From the NCBI GenBank assembly GCA_022614705.1, contig JAKEIB010000064.1, forward strand, positions 1 to 11,017: a stretch of DNA of 11,017 nucleotides, written 5' to 3'. Each line of letters starts with the position of its first letter. The stretch's first letter is position 1. Below the pieces are notes generated by a model. The model searched no databases, was not told where the DNA came from, and saw only the letters and a program-made list of their open reading frames with translations. The position numbers were made by a program, and so were the translations under genes. The DNA is from Planctomycetota bacterium. GTDB lineage: Bacteria > Planctomycetota > Planctomycetia > Pirellulales > Lacipirellulaceae. Shown in pieces: positions 6,746-11,017 of this stretch.

Positions 6746-7993
6746 TCAGTTTGCGGCGTCCTTCGATTCAGCGGCGTCGACTGGGAGGCCCAGGGCCTCT
6801 TGCAACTTGGACCGAGCGTCGGGGGCGCGGTAGTTGAACTCGCCGACGACGTTTCCTTGGCGGTCGATCAGGATCGCGGTCGGCCACCTTGTGATGCCGT
6901 ACGTGGCCGTCATCTTGCCCCGCATCCGAACCTTGGAATCGGGAAGCGTCTCTTCAGTCTCTCCGTCGAGCGCGATCGGGAACGGCAGGTCGCGATCCTC
7001 CCACAATCGCTTGCGAACCGGGGCGATTTTTTCTTCCAGCTCGTCGAGAGACTTGGCGGAGGAGTCATGCACGGCGATCACTTCCAATCCGCGATCATGG
7101 AATTCTTCGTAGAGCTTGACCAACCGAGGCATCGACGCGACGCAAGGGTTGCACCAGCATCCCCAGAATTCAAGGAGGACGAACTTGCCGCGAAGGTCGG
7201 CCATTCTCAGCGGATCGGACCCCTTCCAGGCTGCGATTGCGTCGAGCTCCGGGGCTTCGTGACCCAGCATGCGGGCGAGCGGTTTCGCTGGGAGGTCGAA
7301 CTCGAGCTGCTTGGTCCGCTCACCGGGTGCAATCTCGACTTCGCGGTCCTCCCCCCAAACGACTTCCGTCCCGTAGACATTGAATTCGTACTTGCCGGCC
7401 GGCAGCAAGAATCGCACATGCTTGTTGGTCGACCGGGTGAAGAACGGGCGGTAATCCTTCCAGTAGACGTAGCACTTGACGAGTTCAAGCGGGTGCCCCA
7501 GCTCGGCGAGCTCCGTGCTGTCGACCGCGGCTTCAACGACACACCAGGGATGCATCGTGACCTCCACGACGCCATCGGAATCCGCCTGCGAGAGTTCCGC
7601 CAAACCGACCAGCTCGCGGTCGGCGGCGATCGCGTAGGCGGCCTGCGGTCCATACATTTGATCGAGCGCGACCGTCGCCGCGTCGATCTTGTAATGGCCG
7701 TACTCGTCGGTGAGCTGACCATCGATGTCTTCGCGCGGATCGCCGAAGCCGTGAAGTTCCGGAAGGTCGCCCCCTTTTTCCCAAGTCCCGTAGTCGCCAA
7801 CCATGGCGCCCGCGACCGGCTGGCCCTCACGATCGACGACGCGAAGGGTAATCGCTTTGGCTTCGTCCGCCGCATCGGCGACCGACGCCACGGGGGGCGC
7901 GTCCTCGGCGCGTGAGCATCCTATCAAGTACAGGAAGCTCATCGCAGCGAAGAGGGCGATTCGCCGACGGGTCATCGACAATTTGAATTGCAT
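6746..7993 (-). CDS. TlpA-like thioredoxin-fold lipoprotein with N-terminal beta domain
   Basis: Predicted envelope thiol-disulfide protein of 415 aa. The N-terminus has a basic region (TRRR), a hydrophobic core and a lipobox LIGC with Cys26, so it is a lipoprotein. Residues about 46-105 (ITLRVVDREGQPVAGAMVGDYG) resemble a carboxypeptidase-regulatory-like beta sandwich. A further beta-rich stretch runs to about 235. The C-terminal part from about 240 is a TlpA/AhpC-TSA redoxin: DLRGKFVLLEFWGCWCNPC, with active-site Cys281-Asn-Pro-Cys284, then ASMPRLVKLYEEF and the cis-Pro loop RWPTAILID (Pro371). Cys279, just before the CxxC, is an unusual third cysteine. The likely job is reduction of envelope disulfides or delivery of reductant; the partner is unknown. 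The ATG at 7993 has no strong ribosome site and an in-frame ATG lies at 7975. The leader upstream contains a candidate promoter and a structured element. Confidence 0.85.
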   Translation of the reverse strand: MQFKLSMTRRRIALFAAMSFLYLIGCSRAEDAPPVASVADAADEAKAITLRVVDREGQPVAGAMVGDYGTWEKGGDLPELHGFGDPREDIDGQLTDEYGHYKIDAATVALDQMYGPQAAYAIAADRELVGLAELSQADSDGVVEVTMHPWCVVEAAVDSTELAELGHPLELVKCYVYWKDYRPFFTRSTNKHVRFLLPAGKYEFNVYGTEVVWGEDREVEIAPGERTKQLEFDLPAKPLARMLGHEAPELDAIAAWKGSDPLRMADLRGKFVLLEFWGCWCNPCVASMPRLVKLYEEFHDRGLEVIAVHDSSAKSLDELEEKIAPVRKRLWEDRDLPFPIALDGETEETLPDSKVRMRGKMTATYGITRWPTAILIDRQGNVVGEFNYRAPDARSKLQEALGLPVDAAESKDAAN

Positions 7994-8150
7994 GGCTCAG
8001 TACCTAACGAGTGGCGATGCGACAGGACGTATCATCGAAGGTTTGCCGGCAGAACTCAACTGCATTCGTCCTCGCAAGGCGTTTTTTTCCATCGACGTCG
8101 GCGAGCCGCCGGCGCTCAGACGGAGACGCTGCGTGCATTAAGCCAAGAGG

Positions 8151-8202
8151 TACTCGACCGCCGAAGTGCGGCAAAACATTACCGCCGTTTTGCGGTCGAG
8201 TA
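8151..8202 (-). other. Structured 52-nt element in the leader of the redoxin gene
   Basis: An 11-bp perfect inverted repeat (TACTCGACCGC at 8151-8161 and GCGGTCGAGTA at 8192-8202) encloses 30 nt. The interior has further pairings: AAAAC/GTTTT (8173-8177 with 8187-8191), which would stack directly on the outer stem, and GCGG/CCGC (8168-8171 with 8182-8185) as an alternative. On the minus strand CCG-CACTT-CGG could add a second small hairpin. As RNA this is a long stem closing either a bulged hairpin or a small three-way junction. It begins about 20 nt after the start point predicted from the promoter candidate. It lacks a T-run, so it is not a normal terminator, and matches no riboswitch class I recognise. 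Confidence 0.5.
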
Positions 8203-8228
8203 TGGATCGGTCAATCTCGATACATCAT

Positions 8229-8258
8229 ACTATAAACGCTTTCGCGAGGGATCGTCAG
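8229..8258 (-). promoter_or_regulatory. Candidate sigma70-type promoter for the redoxin lipoprotein gene
   Basis: On the minus strand CTGACG (8258-8253, four of six matches to TTGACA) is followed after 18 bp by TATAGT (8234-8229, five of six matches to TATAAT). Transcription would start near 8222 and give a leader of about 230 nt containing the 52-nt hairpin element. A second TA-rich hexamer, TATGAT, follows immediately. Planctomycete promoters are poorly characterised, and hexamers of this quality arise by chance, so this is a candidate only. Confidence 0.3.
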
Positions 8259-8293
8259 TCTTGATTGGGTGCTCCACCGCACTGGGGTCCGTA

Positions 8294-8353
8294 TTACCCT
8301 GCAGCCTTCCGGCTGTGTTTGTACGTCCCGCCAAACCTCACACGCTTGGCCAT
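8294..8353 (-). CDS. Possible small ORF, 19-aa basic peptide
   Basis: The minus strand reads AGGAG (8366-8362), an 8-nt spacer, ATG (8353-8351) and 19 sense codons to TAA. The peptide is MAKRVRFGGTYKHSRKAAG, strongly basic (six Lys/Arg and one His). The Shine-Dalgarno strength and spacing are better than for several of the larger genes here. It lies about 95 bp past the nucleoside hydrolase stop. I do not recognise it as a family. The 3' half of the ORF includes an inverted repeat (CAGCC/GGCTG at 8302-8315). It could be a genuine small protein, a leader peptide or chance; length alone gives little support. Confidence 0.3.
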   Translation of the reverse strand: MAKRVRFGGTYKHSRKAAG

Positions 8354-8448
8354 CGCTCGTACTCCTGCGGGTCTAGAGTCGAAATCCTCAGCCTAGCACG
8401 GGCGTCAAGAGGCAGTCGTTGGAACGGATACTGGCGAAAGGGTGTTTC

Positions 8449-9387
8449 TCAATCCGGATATGCCTCGGCCAACTTGTTCCGCAACAGCGCAAACGTCCGA
8501 TCGCGGTCGATGTCGAATACGCGGAGCATCCGGCCACGTGCGTCCTGGTGGTCGTACGTCAGGTCCCGTTTGATGGCCGGAGCAGGCACGATCTTCTGCT
8601 CCGCCACCGTCGGGTCGAGCAGGAACGCGATGTCGCCCAGATCGAAGAAGCCCTTCGTGGGCGAGCGGTAGCGAGGCGTCGTCAGCCGGATCTCGTGCAG
8701 ATAACGGCCCAGCGGCCCGCGCGTGCGGATCGTACGCTCAGATTCCTCCACCGGGCACGTCAGATCCGTACCGGTGTCGAACAGCACCAATGGCAGTTCG
8801 GAGGCGAACACCAGCCTCGCGGCTTTCACGTCGTTATACGCGTTGAAGTTGGTTGCCTTTTTCGGCCAATTGGTGCGGCCATGCCAAAACACCACGATGC
8901 GATCCTTGATGCGTGGTTCCTTCAAATAGGCCGCGGCGGCGTCGGTGCAAGGTCCAAGGCAGACCAGCCAAAGCGGGTCGTCTGGCTTCGAGGCCATCGC
9001 CTGCTCGATGATGAAGTCCACACCCTCGGAAGGCTCGGCGACTTGACTGTAACGGAGCGGATGCGATCCGCGCTTGATCCGATACCGCCCGGGCATCCCC
9101 GCCCGATCCATAACCGTCTCCAACGCGACCATCGAGCGCTCGATCCCATCAGGACCGCCGGCGTCGCCGAAGTGGGCCGCGACGAAGCCTTCAATGAGGA
9201 ATCGCTCGGGCGCCAACACGGCGAGCGCCACGGCGAAGGGATCGTCGACCTCGGTCGCGCAGTCCGTGTCGATGATCACGCGGATCGGCTGGCCGGCGGG
9301 CGGAATCGTTGGAACACTCCGCTCGGCGACCGCGGCAGTGGCCCAAGCGGTGAGCAAGAAAGGAATGAGGAAAAGTTGTAATCGCAT
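8449..9387 (-). CDS. Exported nucleoside hydrolase-like protein (IUNH superfamily)
   Basis: Predicted N-ribohydrolase-fold enzyme of 312 aa, normally splitting the N-glycosidic bond of ribonucleosides using a bound calcium ion. A clear signal peptide (MRLQLFLIPFLLTAWATAAVA, cleavage near residue 21) puts it outside the cytoplasmic membrane. The N-terminal metal site is IIDTDCATEVDDPFAVALAV, with Asp40, Asp42, Asp48 and Asp49. It is two residues longer than the classical DTDPGxDD, as in a divergent branch with DTD-A-x-N/E-x-x-DD signatures. WLVCLGPCTDAA (140-151) corresponds to the GPLTNIA segment, NFNAYNDVKAA (180-190) to the substrate-binding EFN region, and FFDLGDIAFLLDP (247-259) to the C-terminal metal Asp. 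The His usually next to that Asp is replaced by Gly. The fold assignment is good; true nucleosidase activity is uncertain. It lies 110 bp downstream of the Gfo/Idh/MocA gene on the same strand. Confidence 0.83.
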   Translation of the reverse strand: MRLQLFLIPFLLTAWATAAVAERSVPTIPPAGQPIRVIIDTDCATEVDDPFAVALAVLAPERFLIEGFVAAHFGDAGGPDGIERSMVALETVMDRAGMPGRYRIKRGSHPLRYSQVAEPSEGVDFIIEQAMASKPDDPLWLVCLGPCTDAAAAYLKEPRIKDRIVVFWHGRTNWPKKATNFNAYNDVKAARLVFASELPLVLFDTGTDLTCPVEESERTIRTRGPLGRYLHEIRLTTPRYRSPTKGFFDLGDIAFLLDPTVAEQKIVPAPAIKRDLTYDHQDARGRMLRVFDIDRDRTFALLRNKLAEAYPD

Positions 9388-9497
9388 CGACGGGGCTCAA
9401 GTGACTTGGTGAACCGCGCTTGCCGCGACAAAGCGAATCGGCGACCGTTGATGAAGGTCTTGCTGTATACCGTCCAAGTGCGGCATGTGCCAATCGC

Positions 9498-10811
9498 TCA
9501 AGACGGCTTTCGTTGAGCAACAGATGTCTCAACTAGCTTTGTTTTCCCGGGAATCGCCACCTCGCTCAGCGGCACGTCGTTGGTCCACGCGTACTCTTTC
9601 GGCCCCAGCGTTTCCTGGTTATTGAAACACTGGTCCCAGGTGAGCGTCTGGCCGGTGTAAGTACACATCCGGCCCATGATGGCGATCATCGTGCTGTTGG
9701 CCATGTAGTGGCCGTCGTTGATCGGCTTGCCGTCGCGAATGCTGTTGAACAGGTGCTTGTGCTCGATTGTGTACTTATCGATCTTTCGGTCCGATTCCGC
9801 GCGCCAGGGATTCTCGCCATCGATTCGGAATTTGAGGATCTGCGCCTGACCTTTCGTGCCAAGCACGACATCGTCGACGTACGGCGTGCAATCTTGCTGC
9901 TGCCGGCACGTAAAGTAAACCCGCACGCCACCCGGGTATTCATAGAACACGGTGTGATGGTCGTAGATGTTGCCGAACTCAGCGCCTGTGCGCTGCTGCC
10001 GGCCGCCCAGACCAAACGCCCGCACTGGCTGCGTGTCGCCCTGCAACCACGCCGTCTTATCGAGACTGTGGACCGCCTGCTCGCAAATATGGTCGCCGGA
10101 GAGCCAGTGGAAATATAGCCAGTTGCGGATTTGATACTCCATGCGGCTCCACTCTGGCTTGTCGCCGCGATGCCATAGGGTGTTGGCATTAAAGCATGAT
10201 TGGATTGCGACGATGTCACCGATGGCTTTGTCCTCGACAACACGGCGCACTGTCTCGCGGACGGCCGGGTGATAACGCCAGCACAGGCCTGAAACGATGG
10301 CGAGTCCTTTTTCCTTCGCCTTGTTGCAGGTCGCGATGATGCTGCGGACGCCCGGTGCATCGACCGCCACAGGCTTCTCCACAAATGCGTGTTTGCCTTT
10401 CTCCACGGCATAGGCCAAGTGCTTGGGCCGGAAATGGGGCGGCTCGGCCAGGATCACCACGTCGACGCCGCGATCGATCACTTGCTTGTAGGCGTCGAAC
10501 CCGGAAAAAATGTGATCGGCATCGACGCGCACACGGTCCTTGCAACTCTCGATGCGTCGAAGCTGGTTGACGCTGCTTTCAGCGGAGTCGGCGAACGCAT
10601 CGCCTGCAGCCACAAACACGTTATCCGGGCTGGCATCCAGCGCATTTTCAACGGCTTTCGTGCCGCGCAGGCCACAGCCGATCAGGCCAACGCGGACGGT
10701 TTCACTCACGCCAGCATGCACGGCACGGGGTACGGCAAGCGTGCCGGCGAATGCCGCTCCGACAGCCAACCCAGAGGATGATTTTAGAAAATGGCGTCGC
10801 GTCGTATTCAT
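9498..10811 (-). CDS. Gfo/Idh/MocA family oxidoreductase with Tat signal
   Basis: Predicted NAD(P)-dependent oxidoreductase acting on sugars, inositols or their derivatives; 437 aa. The start at 10811 is chosen over the open frame reaching 10958 because it gives a Tat signal (TTRRHFLKSSSGLAVGAAFAG, then a hydrophobic run to VHA) and has GGAG (10822-10819) 7 nt upstream. The Rossmann domain shows VGLIGCGLRG (41-50), then VILAEPPHFRPKH (119-131) and the family EKP motif at 145-147. The C-terminal domain has LSGDHICEQAVHSLDKTAWL (238-257), including the catalytic His region, and YDHHTVFYEYPGG. The architecture fits the large planctomycete group of Tat-exported Gfo/Idh/MocA proteins, whose substrates are mostly unknown. 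The neighbours upstream (SDR) and downstream (nucleoside hydrolase) suggest a polyol or sugar breakdown context, which is inference. Confidence 0.9.
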   Translation of the reverse strand: MNTTRRHFLKSSSGLAVGAAFAGTLAVPRAVHAGVSETVRVGLIGCGLRGTKAVENALDASPDNVFVAAGDAFADSAESSVNQLRRIESCKDRVRVDADHIFSGFDAYKQVIDRGVDVVILAEPPHFRPKHLAYAVEKGKHAFVEKPVAVDAPGVRSIIATCNKAKEKGLAIVSGLCWRYHPAVRETVRRVVEDKAIGDIVAIQSCFNANTLWHRGDKPEWSRMEYQIRNWLYFHWLSGDHICEQAVHSLDKTAWLQGDTQPVRAFGLGGRQQRTGAEFGNIYDHHTVFYEYPGGVRVYFTCRQQQDCTPYVDDVVLGTKGQAQILKFRIDGENPWRAESDRKIDKYTIEHKHLFNSIRDGKPINDGHYMANSTMIAIMGRMCTYTGQTLTWDQCFNNQETLGPKEYAWTNDVPLSEVAIPGKTKLVETSVAQRKPS

Positions 10812-10898
10812 TGTCTCGCTCCACATTTGTTTCGTCTTCACTAAATTGTGATCGCGGCGAAGAACGGCTACCTTACTACCGCGTGTCCCGTTTGGCCG

Positions 10899-10912
10899 CC
10901 CAATGCATTGGG
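10899..10912. promoter_or_regulatory. Perfect 14-bp palindrome, candidate operator
   Basis: CCCAATGCATTGGG is exactly self-complementary over 14 bp. It lies in the 115 bp gap between the SDR stop and the Gfo/Idh/MocA start, about 90 bp upstream of the latter. No T-run follows on either strand, so it does not look like a terminator. A perfect dyad without a loop is typical of binding sites for dimeric regulators. No second copy was noticed in the window. Confidence 0.4.
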
Positions 10913-10926
10913 AATCTGTGTCCAAA

Positions 10927-11017
10927 TTAGTAGCTTCCGACCAGGGCCCCATCCACAAGAATGCTTTGGCCCGTGATATAGGTATTGGCTTCTGAGCAAA
11001 GAAAAACGACGAGGCGG
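10927..11017 (-). CDS. Short-chain dehydrogenase/reductase, C-terminal end only
   Basis: The minus strand from the window edge reads RLVVFLCSEANTYITGQS followed by ILVDGALVGSY and a TAA stop at 10927-10929. This is the standard C-terminus of classical SDR enzymes (V-x-FL-x-S-x-x-A-x-YITGQ-x-L-x-VDGG), with VDGA in place of VDGG. Only 29 residues are inside the window, so the cofactor-binding and catalytic motifs are not visible and the substrate cannot be named. Such proteins are often sugar or polyol dehydrogenases or 3-oxoacyl reductases. The gene lies 115 bp upstream of the Gfo/Idh/MocA gene on the same strand. Confidence 0.8.
   Translation of the reverse strand, partial: RLVVFLCSEANTYITGQSILVDGALVGSY

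Larger units (their letters stand above)
7994..8448. other. 455 bp gap between the nucleoside hydrolase and redoxin genes
   Basis: This is the largest gene-free stretch among the minus-strand genes. It must hold the end of the nucleoside hydrolase transcript and probably the promoter and leader of the redoxin lipoprotein gene. From upstream to downstream on the minus strand I see a 19-codon ORF with a good Shine-Dalgarno (8294-8353), a possible -35/-10 pair (8229-8258), a 52-nt hairpin-forming element (8151-8202), a GC-rich segment with small dyads (about 8099-8118), and a run of seven T on the plus strand (8082-8088). No larger coding region is convincing; the open frames crossing it on the plus strand are antisense or overlap known genes. 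Confidence 0.6.

Noticed and set aside
6800..7915. Long 371-codon plus-strand frame opposite the redoxin gene
   Set aside because: Antisense shadow; the minus-strand frame has a lipobox, CxxC and cis-Pro motifs.
7997..8092. 31-codon minus-strand ORF ending just before the redoxin start, as a leader peptide
   Set aside because: No Shine-Dalgarno, and the sequence shows no composition suggesting a leader peptide.
8151..8202. Integron attC site
   Set aside because: The inverted-repeat ends lack the RYYYAAC/GTTRRRY core sites and no integrase or cassette array is present.
8419..9381. 320-codon plus-strand frame opposite the nucleoside hydrolase
   Set aside because: Antisense shadow rich in Arg and His with no domain; the minus strand has the nucleoside hydrolase motifs and signal peptide.

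Overview
The window looks like a piece of a Planctomycetota chromosome, most likely Pirellulales. This rests on gene content and style, not on a marker gene: exported catabolic enzymes, a Tat-type Gfo/Idh/MocA oxidoreductase, a thioredoxin-fold lipoprotein with an extra N-terminal domain, a DUF885 protein, a divergent nucleoside hydrolase, and GC-rich palindromic repeats. No rRNA, tRNA, CRISPR array or phage gene was seen.

Layout, left to right. Positions 1-584 hold no convincing gene but contain two copies of a 62-63 bp palindromic repeat. The second copy ends on the likely start codon of a secreted GH36-type alpha-galactosidase (585-2420, +). After it lies a truncated IS630-family transposase (2513-3249, -) with a classic A_AAA_AAG -1 frameshift site. 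It has lost the C-terminal part that carries the second and third catalytic acidic residues. Everything to the right is on the minus strand. In transcription order from the right edge it is: the C-terminal end of a short-chain dehydrogenase (10927-11017), a Gfo/Idh/MocA oxidoreductase (9498-10811), an exported nucleoside hydrolase-like protein (8449-9387), a 455 bp gap, a TlpA-like redoxin lipoprotein (6746-7993), a membrane-anchored PAF-acetylhydrolase/dienelactone-hydrolase-like protein (5287-6645), and a DUF885 putative metallohydrolase (3407-5221).

How the genes may work together (inference). The alpha-galactosidase, the SDR, the Gfo/Idh/MocA protein and the nucleoside hydrolase fit a scattered sugar, polyol or nucleoside breakdown repertoire acting at or outside the cytoplasmic membrane. 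The hydrolase and DUF885 genes are close enough (65 bp) to be co-transcribed. The other gaps of about 100 bp or more, several with palindromes, suggest separate control.

I did not find a clear new multi-gene system. The parts most worth a second look are non-coding: the 455 bp gap upstream of the redoxin lipoprotein gene (candidate promoter, a 52-nt structured leader element and a 19-codon ORF with a good Shine-Dalgarno), the repeat that supplies a start codon, the frameshift-type IS remnant, and a perfect 14-bp palindrome upstream of the Gfo/Idh/MocA gene.
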